A DNA stretch of 64,000 nucleotides from Jiulongibacter sp024742395 (GTDB lineage: Bacteria; Bacteroidota; Bacteroidia; Cytophagales; Spirosomataceae): positions 2,232,001 to 2,296,000 of the forward strand of contig OZ252236.1 of NCBI GenBank assembly GCA_965249455.1, read 5' to 3'. Below the pieces are notes generated by a model that searched no databases, was not told where the DNA came from, and saw nothing but the letters and a program-made list of their open reading frames with translations. Numbering within the stretch: the stretch's first letter is position 1; each line of letters starts with the position of its first letter. Shown piece by piece: positions 25,750-34,362 of the stretch. The position numbers and the translations under genes were made by a program.

Positions 25750-26147
25750 AGTCTATTCATGCGGGACCCTGATGCTATAATCCTGATAAGGGATCGGCTG
25801 TATCGAGCGTCGTGAAGAAGGAACATTCACAGCATGTGTGTGCCTTTACCAGCCAAGATAGTTCTCAAAAAAGAATAAACCAAAAGGGTGAAAGAACCGG
25901 CCTCCCTGTAAGGTAAACTGTTCGCCGGCAGATTCAAGGGCATGTGGGGCAGAAGAAAGCGATAAACTATCAAGTTGGTACAGAGTCAAGTAGATATATT
26001 TTATTTTTTAATTTATCAGACTTAAATGGCGATTATTAATTCATTTGCCTTTCTGGTAATCTAGCCATTCGGCGGTGTTTATAGGGTGTAAATTACTTTC
26101 AAAAATCTTCGTAAGCCTTGATTGTCTGATACAGCGTAGGCATTTCG
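25750..26147. other. Gene-free stretch with possible group II intron 5' domain remnant
   Basis: No coding frame is visible in 398 bp. The part from about 25830 to 25995 (GTAAACTGTTCGCC, GGGCATGTGGGGCAGAAG, AAAGCGATAAACTATCAAG, GGTACAGAGTC) recalls domain I of Bacteroidota group II introns. I recognise this only by pattern, without an alignment. The remaining bases show nothing I can name. Confidence 0.3.
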
Positions 26148-26711
26148 TTATTTTTTTTCTAACCTTTTGAATCCATAGAAAATCAGACCGCAACAAATCA
26201 ATAAGCCAAGAATGGCTGGTATCAATATTGATTTTCCTGACTCACCTGCATTTTGAATACTCCACACCATTTTACCTGTTGCCATAAGAAAAACTACCGC
26301 AATGCCCATGATTACACTTCGTTTCCAAAAAGCCAATCCTAAAGCAATAAATGAAATGGGAATTGTTAAGGTCAGTAGTTGTTTACTCAAGTTCCATTCA
26401 CCGTACAGATACTCTTTCTCAAATTCTAAAAAATCTATTACACTATTACTCACAATCTCGGGCTTTGGAAACCAAAACATACTAGTGAACAAAGCGAAAA
26501 TAGAAACCATCATTCCTGCAAAGCTCTTTTTATAAGCGAAATAGCAAAATGGAAGTAAAAACAAGGGTCTTAAATACCAACTCCATTGATTGTGGTGTCG
26601 CTCAAAAACCCAATCAAAGAAAGGTTTATTAGTCATTGAAATCGCAATGAAGGTAATGGTCAGAATTAAAAATATGCCTCCTGCTAATAAGTCAATATTT
26701 CTACTTTTCAT
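26148..26711 (-). CDS. Multi-pass membrane protein of unknown function
   Basis: The 187-residue protein, taken from the ATG at 26711, has six hydrophobic segments and short loops with a conserved-looking RHHNQWSWYLRPLF stretch after the first helix. An upstream ATG at 26753 would place the N-terminus inside repeat R4, so the internal start is preferred. I do not recognise the family; it resembles small uncharacterised Bacteroidota membrane proteins. It lies directly beside R4, as a single-gene cassette would. Confidence 0.65.
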   Translation of the reverse strand: MKSRNIDLLAGGIFLILTITFIAISMTNKPFFDWVFERHHNQWSWYLRPLFLLPFCYFAYKKSFAGMMVSIFALFTSMFWFPKPEIVSNSVIDFLEFEKEYLYGEWNLSKQLLTLTIPISFIALGLAFWKRSVIMGIAVVFLMATGKMVWSIQNAGESGKSILIPAILGLLICCGLIFYGFKRLEKK

Positions 26712-26730
26712 CTGTTTTGTTTTATGAATG

Positions 26731-27060
26731 CCAATGTTAGTATAGAAAAGCAAAAGCCTCTTTTTGTGTATTTAGTGTTATTACTTACCCACATTTAGTT
26801 AATGTGAATCTACTTTTACCAAAGTTAAAAAATCCTTCAAACTAAAGAGCTGAACCATAAACTATTGATTTAACGGTATGTTTTGGGGTGAATGAAGGGT
26901 TTCTAAGGCAGTTTCGTGAAGACATGAAATAACTTTTTAATTAGAAATTCAAATTGCACGGATTAGGGGTAAACGCTGGTCTTTCTAATGCGTGGAGCGG
27001 TTAACAAACTGTTCTGTGAGAGGTAAGGGATGAAATTTTCCTTATCAAATCGACTATGGG
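26731..27060 (+). repeat. Dispersed repeat copy R4
   Basis: It shares with R1 and R2 the ACTATTGATTTAACGGT block (near 26861) and the GGGGTAAACGCTGGTCTTTCT.ATGCGTGGAGCGGTT block (near 26967-27002). It then ends in CTGTGAGAGG (27014-27023) followed by a short stem and ATCGACTATGG, echoing the domain V/VI junction of a group II intron. The hairpin at its left end is poorly conserved. Confidence 0.65.
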
Positions 27061-27067
27061 AATTTTA

Positions 27068-28606
27068 TCATTCATTATCATAGAAGCCCCAAAATGTACT
27101 CTTTTTACCCTCAATAGATTCAAGTTTTATATTGTCAACTATTAACTTGTTCTTAAATGTCCCCAAATAGTAAGTTTTTCCATCCTTACCAATGTATATA
27201 TCCTTTAAAGTTTCTTCATGTGCTGAGCTAAATATTTTTCTTCCTAATAAGTTTCCGGTAGGTGATAATTTTACAATTTGAGTATCTCCGTTTCCTTTAC
27301 TTGAATAATTGAAAAATGTAGAATAAATTACTTGTGATAAGCCATTTAAAATAAAATATGCGTTTCCTCTATTATCGGAAATAACCTTTTCACAAGATTC
27401 CAAAGTGTAGCCACTAAATTTGTATGCCCAATTTGTGTTTAAACTTAAGGATGTCTGTAAAATAAAGCCATTAAAAACAGAACTAGGAAAAGATGTTATA
27501 CTTCCTAAGTCGTATGAAAAAGTACCTGAAAAAACTCCAGAAACATATATTGCACCATTAACTCCAGTTGACAAAGAATGGATTTCATTGTAATTACCGT
27601 TCGAATTAAGCCGTAAAGCCGATTCCCATGTAAAGTTTTGAAAATCCAAAGTGGCCAAATACATATTGCCAAAAGAGCTGGGATTAGGAGTTATATTGCT
27701 GGTTCCAATGGATAGGCTTGAACCAAAATTACCTCCAACCACTAAATGAGTACCATCGGTGAATGCAAAATCTTCAATGTTTTCATCATAAGCACCTCCA
27801 ATTTTAATAAAGGATAATTGATTTCCTAAAGAATCCATTTCAGCTAAATAACCATCAAATCCACCTGATGAAACTCTGTTAATTGATGCAAAAGGCATAT
27901 TACCTTTAAATTTCCCACAAAAGTAAACAGTATTGTCAGGAGAAATTTTCAAGCTTGAAATTGAATTGTTATCCGAACCACCTAACCTTTTTGCAAGTAA
28001 AAGTTGACCTAATTTATTGATTTTAAAAATAAAAATATCTTCTCCTCCAAAAGTTGTGGCACTAAATGTTTGGTAAGAAATGGTCCCGCTAAAACTTCCA
28101 TAAATGTAGATGTTATCCAAACTGTCTACCTGAATACCTTTAGTATTTAGGCTTTCTGTTGAACTGATTTTATCTCTCCATATTAATTCATTGTCAATCG
28201 TGGTTTTGAATATAAAAGTGTTTTGTGCGGCAGTAGAGACAAGTGTATCATTTTTAAAAAAGACTGAATCAGTAAAACTACCCAGTGAATAAATTGAACT
28301 ATCGGAATCGATGCATATTCCAATTCCATAAGAATCGGTTGATGATTTTATGGAACTCGATGAACTTATTGGCTGCTCATTATTATAAACGAAATTCCAT
28401 TCGGAACCATTATAAAATCTTAATTGTGAAAAAGTTAAGTCGAAAATTATGTCTCCTGTATTTGCATTAGAAACATTCTTAAGTTCTGAATATTTCAATT
28501 TCAAAATATGAGAGGAAGGTAATATCCCTGTCGGTAAAATTGTTACATCTTGCGAATACCCGATAAGTGGTAAAATCAAAAGTATTAAAAGTGAAACTTT
28601 GTTCAT
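27068..28606 (-). CDS. Secreted SBBP-type beta-propeller repeat protein
   Basis: The 512-residue protein has a signal peptide (LLILLILPLIGYSQ). It is built of about eight repeats of roughly 50 residues with the pattern D..(I/V)Y..G.F.G...(F/Y)....S....G.D.FI.K.....G, the SBBP (Beta_propell) repeat of Bacteroidota surface proteins. Examples are YIYGSFSGTISYQTF and YFCGKFKGNMPF. A type IX secretion tail is not obvious. It probably binds or displays something at the cell surface; no enzymatic site is visible. It sits alone between R4 and R5. Confidence 0.8.
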   Translation of the reverse strand: MNKVSLLILLILPLIGYSQDVTILPTGILPSSHILKLKYSELKNVSNANTGDIIFDLTFSQLRFYNGSEWNFVYNNEQPISSSSSIKSSTDSYGIGICIDSDSSIYSLGSFTDSVFFKNDTLVSTAAQNTFIFKTTIDNELIWRDKISSTESLNTKGIQVDSLDNIYIYGSFSGTISYQTFSATTFGGEDIFIFKINKLGQLLLAKRLGGSDNNSISSLKISPDNTVYFCGKFKGNMPFASINRVSSGGFDGYLAEMDSLGNQLSFIKIGGAYDENIEDFAFTDGTHLVVGGNFGSSLSIGTSNITPNPSSFGNMYLATLDFQNFTWESALRLNSNGNYNEIHSLSTGVNGAIYVSGVFSGTFSYDLGSITSFPSSVFNGFILQTSLSLNTNWAYKFSGYTLESCEKVISDNRGNAYFILNGLSQVIYSTFFNYSSKGNGDTQIVKLSPTGNLLGRKIFSSAHEETLKDIYIGKDGKTYYLGTFKNKLIVDNIKLESIEGKKSTFWGFYDNE

Positions 28607-28627
28607 TTATATTTTTTTAAATTTCGC

Positions 28628-28912
28628 ATAACATAAATATAGCCAAACAAAAGCCTCGGATTTGTAGATGTATTGTTATGGTCTTCATGACTAGGCGTTG
28701 TGTGACTATCTTCTACCAAAATTAAAAAATCCTCGAAACTAAATAGCTGGTTTTAGAACTATTGATTTAACGGTATGTTTTTGGGGCAAAAAAAGGGTTT
28801 TAAAGTGGTTTCGCGAAGACTTGTCTTGTCCTTTTGAATGGGTATTTACAGTAACCTCACTAAGGCTATTGTAACGCTTAGCTGTATAGGTAACATGGGT
28901 TTTGATGAGGGA
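28628..28912 (+). repeat. Dispersed repeat copy R5
   Basis: It shares ACTATTGATTTAACGGT (from 28757) with all copies and the TTTCGCGAAGACTTGTCTTGTCC and TAACGCTTAGCTGTATAGGTAACATGGGTTTTGATGAG blocks with R3 and R6. The attC-like arms at its left end (AACATAAATATAGCC ... TATTGTTATG) are eroded. The 200 bp between its end and the 29111 gene contain no recognisable feature; a 104-codon minus frame through the repeat is fortuitous. Confidence 0.7.
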
Positions 28913-29110
28913 TACTGTGTGGAAGGGCATTAATAGGCCGTTGTGGAATGGACGCTTTCGGTTTGCAGCTTGACGTAATGGAGGATTTTTAGCCTCCCGA
29001 TAGTTATGGAATTCTATAGAATTACTTCCGACGAACCTATATGAATGTTTCATGGAAGCTCTACAGCCATATTGCTAACACGAGGTGTGCAGGTGTTTAT
29101 TACTTTAGCT

Positions 29111-29587
29111 CTAAATTAAAGCTTTAGTGTAAAAAATGGTATCTAGTGGGTTTATGCTAAAGTCGGTTGGCAATTCAGTTTTATTGCATTTTACAAATCC
29201 GTTCTTTTCGTAAAACCTTTGGCCCCCTGTAAATTGAGTCATAGTACCCAGGTAGATGTGTTTGTAAGTATTATTTATGGCCCATTTTTCTAAAGTGTCT
29301 AAAAGCAAATGGCTTGTACCTTGTCCACGATACTTCTTGTCTACAAACATTGACTTTAGAACAATATTTTCATTTGAAAGCTTTACTATTCCAATTGTCC
29401 CAACCACTTTGTTGCTATCTGTAGCTACCCAAAACTTGTTATTGGGCATCAAATAAACATCAATCATTTTTTTAGAATTTTCAGTGAATATTGGTTCACT
29501 AAATTCTAAGGCAATACTTCCCATCATATCATCTATTTCATTTTGATGTTCTGCTTGAAAGGGGAGTATTTTAATTGTAGGGTTCAT
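29111..29587 (-). CDS. GNAT-family N-acetyltransferase
   Basis: The 158-residue protein shows the GNAT fold: beta-strand VLKSMFVDKKYRGQGTSHLLLDTLEKW with the acetyl-CoA pyrophosphate loop (R-G-Q-G-T) near residues 85-95, and FYEKNGFVKC in the C-terminal half. It transfers acetyl from acetyl-CoA to an amine; the substrate is unknown. Its start overlaps the end of a truncated Fic-like fragment by 17 bp. It lies between R5 and site H3 and so appears to be cassette cargo. Confidence 0.85.
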   Translation of the reverse strand: MNPTIKILPFQAEHQNEIDDMMGSIALEFSEPIFTENSKKMIDVYLMPNNKFWVATDSNKVVGTIGIVKLSNENIVLKSMFVDKKYRGQGTSHLLLDTLEKWAINNTYKHIYLGTMTQFTGGQRFYEKNGFVKCNKTELPTDFSINPLDTIFYTKALI

Positions 29588-29798
29588 ATTTTTTGAGAGG
29601 AGGTCTCCAGGCTAGATTTTTGTTCGTTGGATTGTATTGTTCTAAGTGCTCATAGATTTTGATTGCATTTAATACTTCTGCAATATCTTTTTTGGGGCCA
29701 ATTACTCTTTTGTTTTCGAGAAGAGCAGTTATTTGCTCTCCGGCAAGTGTGTTTCCCTTTATTTTTAATGTAGAATGAATCGTTCTTGATACTATCAT
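29571..29798 (-). pseudogene. Truncated N-terminal fragment of a Fic-family AMPylator
   Basis: The 75-residue frame STLKIKGNTLAGEQITALL ... DIAEVLNAIKIYEHLEQYNP resembles the segment before the Fic core in Fic/DOC proteins (S-x-I-E-G-N-T-L followed by an EV.NA...YE.L helix). The autoinhibitory (S/T)xxxE(G/N) motif reads S-T-L-K-I-K-G-N, with Lys in place of the inhibitory Glu. The sequence stops before the HPFxxGNGR catalytic loop, and its tail runs into the start of the GNAT gene. It is most likely a deletion remnant; expression as a small protein cannot be excluded. Confidence 0.6.
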
Positions 29799-29860
29799 TT
29801 GATACTATCAAAATACGATCATTTAATTCTACTTTTGCTATGAATCGGAGTTTTAATTGA

Positions 29861-29982
29861 TGCCTACAGTCAAGTATAAGCGTAGTGCGGGGTTTCGGAG
29901 CCTTTCACTCTCTGCTAACCGTAAAGTAAAATGCTCATTTTTAGCCATTCAGCCCGCATTACGCTCGTACCATGTTATGTGC
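29861..29982 (-). repeat. attC-like hairpin site H3
   Basis: AGCGTAGTGCGGG (29879-29891) pairs with CCCGCATTACGCT (29953-29965) with one mismatch around a 61-base centre. On the minus strand the site opens with ATAACATGG. It begins about 58 bp 3' of the pirin gene stop and ends shortly before the Fic fragment, again separating two minus-strand units. Confidence 0.6.
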
Positions 29983-30039
29983 CGTTTTAATACAGCAATA
30001 GCCTCAAAACCAAGTTGAGATTACCTGTGGCGACTATCC

Positions 30040-30906
30040 TTAAGCAGAATAATGTATCTCCCCATATTTTCCTTCTTTAAAATCTTTATATGCCAAGGCT
30101 ATCCCTTCTTCACTATTCATGACAAATGGACCTTTCGAAACAACAGGCTCTGCATAATTTTCTCCACCAAAAAGCAAAATGTCAATGGCTGCATTAGATA
30201 AATTCTCTACTTCAATTTCTCCGGCTTCTTTGTCAAATACGACCAACTCTCCGGCATTAAAACTTTCTGTATTGATTATTGCTGAATCCGTAGGCAAAAC
30301 AGCCGCAACTTCTATTTTTTGCGGAAAGTCCATGTTAAATTTCTTCCCCGGATTTAGTTTAACATGAAATAGAAATTGCTCGGTGTAGGTGGGTATTTTG
30401 GATGTCAATTCTTGATAACTCCCAACAATAACCCGAACAAACCCGGCCTCTTCCTGCATTTGCTTTACGGGAACTTCCTCCGCTTGTACAGGCATGTACT
30501 CTGGTTTTTCTGCTTTTATTTTTGAAGGCAGATTAATCCAAAATTGAAAGGCATACATTTCTTTTTGCTTGGCATCACCACCAGCCTTTGACCTCTCATC
30601 ATGAACAATACCATTGCCTGAGTTCATCCATTGTACACCACCAGAGCTTACCAAAGCATGATTTCCCAAACTGTCAAAGTGCTCTATTTCGCCAGTGATG
30701 GCGTAAGTTAAGGTAGCAATGCCTCGATGTGGATGAGATCCTGTACCACCAGATTCACTATTCATTATTTTCATGGGCCCAGCCTGATCAAGGAGGATAA
30801 ATGGCCCAACGGCTTGAGTTGAACGATTGGGCAAAAAGCGACTGATTGGTGCTCCACCTACGGAACTACTATGGGCCGTATTTGAAAAGCTAATTTTCTT
30901 TTTCAT
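30040..30906 (-). CDS. Pirin-family protein (quercetinase-like bicupin)
   Basis: The 288-residue protein is a pirin. Metal ligands are visible in the N-terminal cupin: His58 and His60 in SHPHRGIATLTY, and His102/Glu104 in NGIVHDERS. The C-terminal cupin ends with SKGPFVMNSEEGIALAYKDF, a pirin signature. Pirins bind Fe and some oxidise quercetin-like flavonoids or respond to redox stress. It is the last gene of a five-gene minus-strand cluster (DoxX, pirin, SDR, NTF2-like, pirin). Confidence 0.93.
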   Translation of the reverse strand: MKKKISFSNTAHSSSVGGAPISRFLPNRSTQAVGPFILLDQAGPMKIMNSESGGTGSHPHRGIATLTYAITGEIEHFDSLGNHALVSSGGVQWMNSGNGIVHDERSKAGGDAKQKEMYAFQFWINLPSKIKAEKPEYMPVQAEEVPVKQMQEEAGFVRVIVGSYQELTSKIPTYTEQFLFHVKLNPGKKFNMDFPQKIEVAAVLPTDSAIINTESFNAGELVVFDKEAGEIEVENLSNAAIDILLFGGENYAEPVVSKGPFVMNSEEGIALAYKDFKEGKYGEIHYSA

Positions 30907-30935
30907 AATTATTTATTCTAAAATTCAGTTAGGGC

Positions 30936-31364
30936 TTATACCTGACCATTCGTATTAGCAGCTGTACTTGGATCTATGATTTCTTGTAAAACATCCCAAT
31001 GTTCGATTATTTTTCCATCTTCATTAAACTTTAGAATATCTACCCCAGCTGTACCTCTATCTGAAGGGGCATCATTATTTAGGTTAAAGAATATTACATG
31101 TGACCAAACGTAATCGCCAGCCGCAATAATTCTATGTATTTCCACTCTGGAACTAGGATGTCTGTGGCCAACATAGCCAAATGCCTGCCCTAAGGCTTCT
31201 GCTCCTGTACCTATAGATGGATTGTGCTGAATGTATTCGGGTACCAGATATTTGTTCACCGCTTCCATTGCATTGTGTTTGTTTATCATTTCATCATACA
31301 GGGCTATGGCTGTATTCATATTTCTTACACTTTTCGTGTTTTCTAGATCTACTATCTTTTCCAT
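30936..31364 (-). CDS. SnoaL/NTF2-like protein
   Basis: The 142-residue protein has the cone-shaped NTF2-like fold of the SnoaL-type polyketide-cyclase group: helix ALYDEMINKHNAMEAVNKYL, then VPEYIQHNP and HRIIAAGDYVWSHVIF, and the strand IIEHWDVLQEI. His and Asp residues in these motifs line the usual pocket. It may act on a small ketone or phenolic substrate. It lies 27 bp from the SDR gene and 29 bp from the pirin gene in a presumed operon. Confidence 0.85.
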   Translation of the reverse strand: MEKIVDLENTKSVRNMNTAIALYDEMINKHNAMEAVNKYLVPEYIQHNPSIGTGAEALGQAFGYVGHRHPSSRVEIHRIIAAGDYVWSHVIFFNLNNDAPSDRGTAGVDILKFNEDGKIIEHWDVLQEIIDPSTAANTNGQV

Positions 31365-31391
31365 AATATTTATTGTTTTTATTTTATTTAA

Positions 31392-32255
31392 TTAATTGAT
31401 ATCCAATGCCTTGATTTTCATTTGATCTAACTCTTGGTCTGTTTTTAGATGAATTATTTTCATGGCATTTTCCGCATCTTGTCCAATAGCGGCCCTGCTG
31501 GGGGCAGGATTTGTTTCTGCAATTTCTACTACTTTTTCGGCCGCTTCAATGGCAGAAATTCCTGCAGCCTGTCCAGCGTTAAAAGACTTTGAAAACCTTC
31601 CAAATTGTGAACCATAGAGTGCATATTGCTCCGCAGTCATATTCTCAGAAATGGCTTGTAGCTGAGCAGCCGTTTTTTCAGGGCCATCTGTAAGCATACT
31701 TCCGGGGAGAACCAAGGTATAATCTACACCAAAAGGAAGTAACTCAATTCGATACACATCTGCCAAAGCCTCCAATGTTGCTTTAGAAGCACTAGACGGG
31801 CCATTAAATGGAATGGGGAAAAAACCAGACATTGAGCCAATTTGTAAGATTCTACCTTTTGCTTTCCTGAGCAATGGCAAAAACGCATGAGTAACTGCAA
31901 TGCTTCCAAAAACATTTACATCAAATTCCTTTCGAATAGCATTCAACGGAATTATTTCCATTGGGCCAGGAGTAAGTATACCTGCGTTGTTGATCAATAC
32001 ATGCAGCCCTATGTCTTCAATGGAGCTCTTCACCTCATTTAGCCAGTTATTTACGTCCTGCTCTTTGGTGATGTCGGTAACGGTGAGGAATATATTATCT
32101 GGTTTACCTGCTTCAATGAAATCATCGATCTCTTTTTGTGATAAAGCCGTTCCAAAAACATCATATCCCTTTTTTGCCATCAATAGGGAAATGTGCCTAC
32201 CTAAGCCACTTGCTGCACCGGTGATGGCAACGAATCTATTTTTTTTATTTGTCAT
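31392..32255 (-). CDS. Short-chain dehydrogenase/reductase (SDR)
   Basis: The 287-residue form starts at the ATG at 32253-32255; a second ATG at 32282 would add nine residues. The cofactor loop GAASGLGRH is at residues 10-18, NNAG near 92, the catalytic Ser in QIGSMSGF, and a Y-x-x-x-K equivalent is altered: the region reads PSSASKATLEAL, with Ser-Ser where Tyr is expected, keeping only the Lys. The altered catalytic Tyr is unusual and may reflect a changed activity. An FNR-like palindrome lies 55 bp upstream. Confidence 0.85.
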   Translation of the reverse strand: MTNKKNRFVAITGAASGLGRHISLLMAKKGYDVFGTALSQKEIDDFIEAGKPDNIFLTVTDITKEQDVNNWLNEVKSSIEDIGLHVLINNAGILTPGPMEIIPLNAIRKEFDVNVFGSIAVTHAFLPLLRKAKGRILQIGSMSGFFPIPFNGPSSASKATLEALADVYRIELLPFGVDYTLVLPGSMLTDGPEKTAAQLQAISENMTAEQYALYGSQFGRFSKSFNAGQAAGISAIEAAEKVVEIAETNPAPSRAAIGQDAENAMKIIHLKTDQELDQMKIKALDIN

Positions 32256-32309
32256 AATATTATTATCTGTTTGCTGAGTCAAAGTTGCAAAGCTTTAATC
32301 TTCAGAACA

Positions 32310-32323
32310 TTAATGTAGATTAA
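32310..32323. promoter_or_regulatory. FNR-like palindrome upstream of the SDR gene
   Basis: TTAATGTAGATTAA is a perfect TTAAT-N4-ATTAA inverted repeat with the geometry of Crp/Fnr operators (TTGAT-N4-ATCAA). A near-identical copy lies at 33864-33877. The likely binder is the Crp/Fnr-type protein encoded at 33892-34362. Confidence 0.6.
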
Positions 32324-32343
32324 GAATGGAGGGGTATCGCAGC

Positions 32344-33363
32344 TTATTTTTCTTCTGTGGTACCATCTGCATATTGTGCAAATCGTCCTTTAGTACGATC
32401 AAAAACTTGTTCTGTTTGAGGCCAGGGCCATCCGCCAAATTGAGTTTTCCGGTATTCTGCAAATCCCTGATTTAATTCTTCCTCTGTGTTCATTACAAAT
32501 GGACCACGGCTCGCTACGGGCTCATTGATAGGTTTTCCTTGTAGAATTAGAAGTTCGGATTCTTCGTTACCATTGGCAATCGTTAGACTTTGACCTGGAA
32601 CCACTTTTACTAGTTGGTTGACGGCTACTTCTATGCCCTCTGCATCTATTAGATTTCCCTTATAAAAGAAAAGTGTATTGTTTACCTGCTCACTTGCCGT
32701 TGCCGGAAGTGTCCATTGGGCGTTAGCTTCCATTTTTACACTTAGAATGGCTACTCCATTGTCAGGGTTTGCTGCCCAGGAATCCGGAGTTGGTTTGGGT
32801 GCTTGATTGGATTTATAGCTTCCCGCATAAAGCTCAATTTGGGTTTTCTTACCATTGCTATCTGTTTCTTCAATTTTTGGAATGCTCTCTCGCCATAGCA
32901 TTTTGTAATGTGGTTCCACCAATTTACTCCGACCAGACAGATTTATCCAAATTTGAAAAATCTCCAGTGTATTTGCTTTATCTGTATGAATGAGCGGAAA
33001 CATTTCTGAGTGTTGAATTCCTTTTCCTGCTGTCATCCATTGCAGATCACCTGCACCAAATCTGCCTGCACCCCCAAGAGAATCACTATGGTCTACAAAA
33101 CCTTGTTTCCCAATGGTAATCGTCTCAAATCCTCTGTGTGGATGATACGGAAACCCAGGGACGGTTTTTCCATGATACATACTATAACCGTCTTTTCCTT
33201 GAAAGTCTTGACCTAGTTTTCTACCTGCTAACTCAGAAGGCTCTACGCCCATTTGCTCGTTTCCTTTTGGGTAGTGGTCAAGATGATGCATGGCAACCAA
33301 AAAAGGATCTTGCGTTTGCCAAGGCATTCTAAGAGCTTCTATTGCAATTATTTTATCTGTCAT
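32344..33363 (-). CDS. Pirin-family protein
   Basis: The 339-residue form is taken from the ATG at 33363; an upstream start at 33402 would add 13 residues. Pirin features are the metal-binding YHPHRGFETITI, DHSDSLGGAGRFGAGDLQWM and GIQHSEM in the N-terminal cupin, and SRGPFVMNTEEEL near the end. It is longer than the pirin at 30040 because of an insertion in the C-terminal cupin. Two pirins in one cluster suggests different substrates or redox roles. It lies between the DoxX and SDR genes. Confidence 0.92.
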   Translation of the reverse strand: MTDKIIAIEALRMPWQTQDPFLVAMHHLDHYPKGNEQMGVEPSELAGRKLGQDFQGKDGYSMYHGKTVPGFPYHPHRGFETITIGKQGFVDHSDSLGGAGRFGAGDLQWMTAGKGIQHSEMFPLIHTDKANTLEIFQIWINLSGRSKLVEPHYKMLWRESIPKIEETDSNGKKTQIELYAGSYKSNQAPKPTPDSWAANPDNGVAILSVKMEANAQWTLPATASEQVNNTLFFYKGNLIDAEGIEVAVNQLVKVVPGQSLTIANGNEESELLILQGKPINEPVASRGPFVMNTEEELNQGFAEYRKTQFGGWPWPQTEQVFDRTKGRFAQYADGTTEEK

Positions 33364-33417
33364 TTTAATCTGTTTTTTTGTAGGTACGAACTCTCCATTC
33401 ACTTAAGGGTTCAAGCC

Positions 33418-33795
33418 TTAAATTACGGGCACAATAAAAAACCTTCCTGCTGCAACAAATAAGGCAAGAACCAAAAGAACCAGGTTCATTTTAACCTTGT
33501 CTTGTTCCTTTCTGTCAGCGTGTACCTTCATGGCCCCAAGCATAGTTATGGCAAGCCCGATGGCAGCTACAGGCGTTAAAACAGATAAGAAATTAATGCT
33601 CATTGGTAAAATGAGACCTACAGCTCCTAAAAGCTCCAAAAGTCCAATGAGTTTGAGTGTTGAGCTTGAATATTGATCTACCCACTCACCAAGTTTTTCA
33701 CGAAGTTCATTCTTGGGTTTACTAAGTTTTGTTGCTCCGGCCATTAGAAACATAAGGGCTAATAAGCCTTGTACAATCCAAAGTGCTACATTCAT
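33418..33795 (-). CDS. DoxX-family membrane protein
   Basis: The 125-residue protein has four transmembrane helices (first LWIVQGLLALMFLMAGATKL, then LKLIGLLELLGAVGLILP) in the DoxX arrangement. DoxX/SURF4-like proteins are associated with quinone or thiosulfate oxidation and with oxidative-stress membrane complexes. It is the first gene of the pirin/SDR cluster. An FNR-like palindrome is 69 bp upstream of its start. Confidence 0.9.
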   Translation of the reverse strand: MNVALWIVQGLLALMFLMAGATKLSKPKNELREKLGEWVDQYSSSTLKLIGLLELLGAVGLILPMSINFLSVLTPVAAIGLAITMLGAMKVHADRKEQDKVKMNLVLLVLALFVAAGRFFIVPVI

Positions 33796-33863
33796 TTTGT
33801 TCCGATTTTGATTGATTAATTTTAATTACAATACAAATGTCGGAGTTCATGCAGGCCAATGCA

Positions 33864-33877
33864 TTAATGTATATTAA
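33864..33877. promoter_or_regulatory. FNR-like palindrome upstream of the DoxX gene
   Basis: TTAATGTATATTAA has the same TTAAT-N4-ATTAA structure as 32310-32323, and the flanks also match (CATTAATGTAnATTAAGAA). It lies between the Crp/Fnr gene stop and the DoxX start. Confidence 0.6.
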
Positions 33878-33891
33878 GAAATGGAATTCGG

Positions 33892-34362
33892 TTATTTTCC
33901 AGACTTCATTCTTTGACTTTTAGCAGCACTCAAAGCTTCGGGAGTAATACCAAGGTAGGATGCCACCATGTGTTGCGGCACCCTTTGCGTTACATTAGGA
34001 TAAGTTGAAACAAAAAGTTCGTAACGCTCAATGGCCGTAGCACTCATGAGCATAATTACTCTTTTTTGAAGCACACGCATACGTTTTACAAATTTTTTCA
34101 AATCGGGTTCAATCTCACCGTCTTTTTCAACCTGTATTAGCACCGAGTCTTCTAAGGCATCGATGAATAAATCGCAGGGCTCGTCTGCCGATGCATAATC
34201 AGCAACAATCCATCCTTCAGGGCCGAACATGAAGATGTGTTCCTTCCCTTTTTCATCAATAGTATAACTTCTGAGTAAACCGGATTCTACAAAATATGCC
34301 TTTCCTCTCAAGTCACCTGTTCTTTGAAGAATTTCCTTCTTTTTTACATTGATTTTTTTCAT
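33892..34362 (-). CDS. Crp/Fnr-family transcriptional regulator (short form)
   Basis: The 156-residue protein keeps most of a cAMP-receptor-like beta-barrel (YFVESGLLRSYTIDEKGKEHIFMFGPEGW) and a C-terminal winged helix-turn-helix (RVPQHMVASYLGITPEALSAAKSQR). It lacks the first barrel strands and is about 35 residues shorter than its relatives in this window. No Cys cluster for an iron-sulfur centre is present. It directly precedes the DoxX/pirin/SDR cluster on the same strand, and two matching palindromes mark it as the probable local regulator. Confidence 0.88.
   Translation of the reverse strand: MKKINVKKKEILQRTGDLRGKAYFVESGLLRSYTIDEKGKEHIFMFGPEGWIVADYASADEPCDLFIDALEDSVLIQVEKDGEIEPDLKKFVKRMRVLQKRVIMLMSATAIERYELFVSTYPNVTQRVPQHMVASYLGITPEALSAAKSQRMKSGK

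Noticed and set aside
28739..29053. 104-codon minus-strand frame over repeat R5
   Set aside because: It runs through repeat sequence shared with R3 and R6, whose counterparts carry stops, so it is not a gene.
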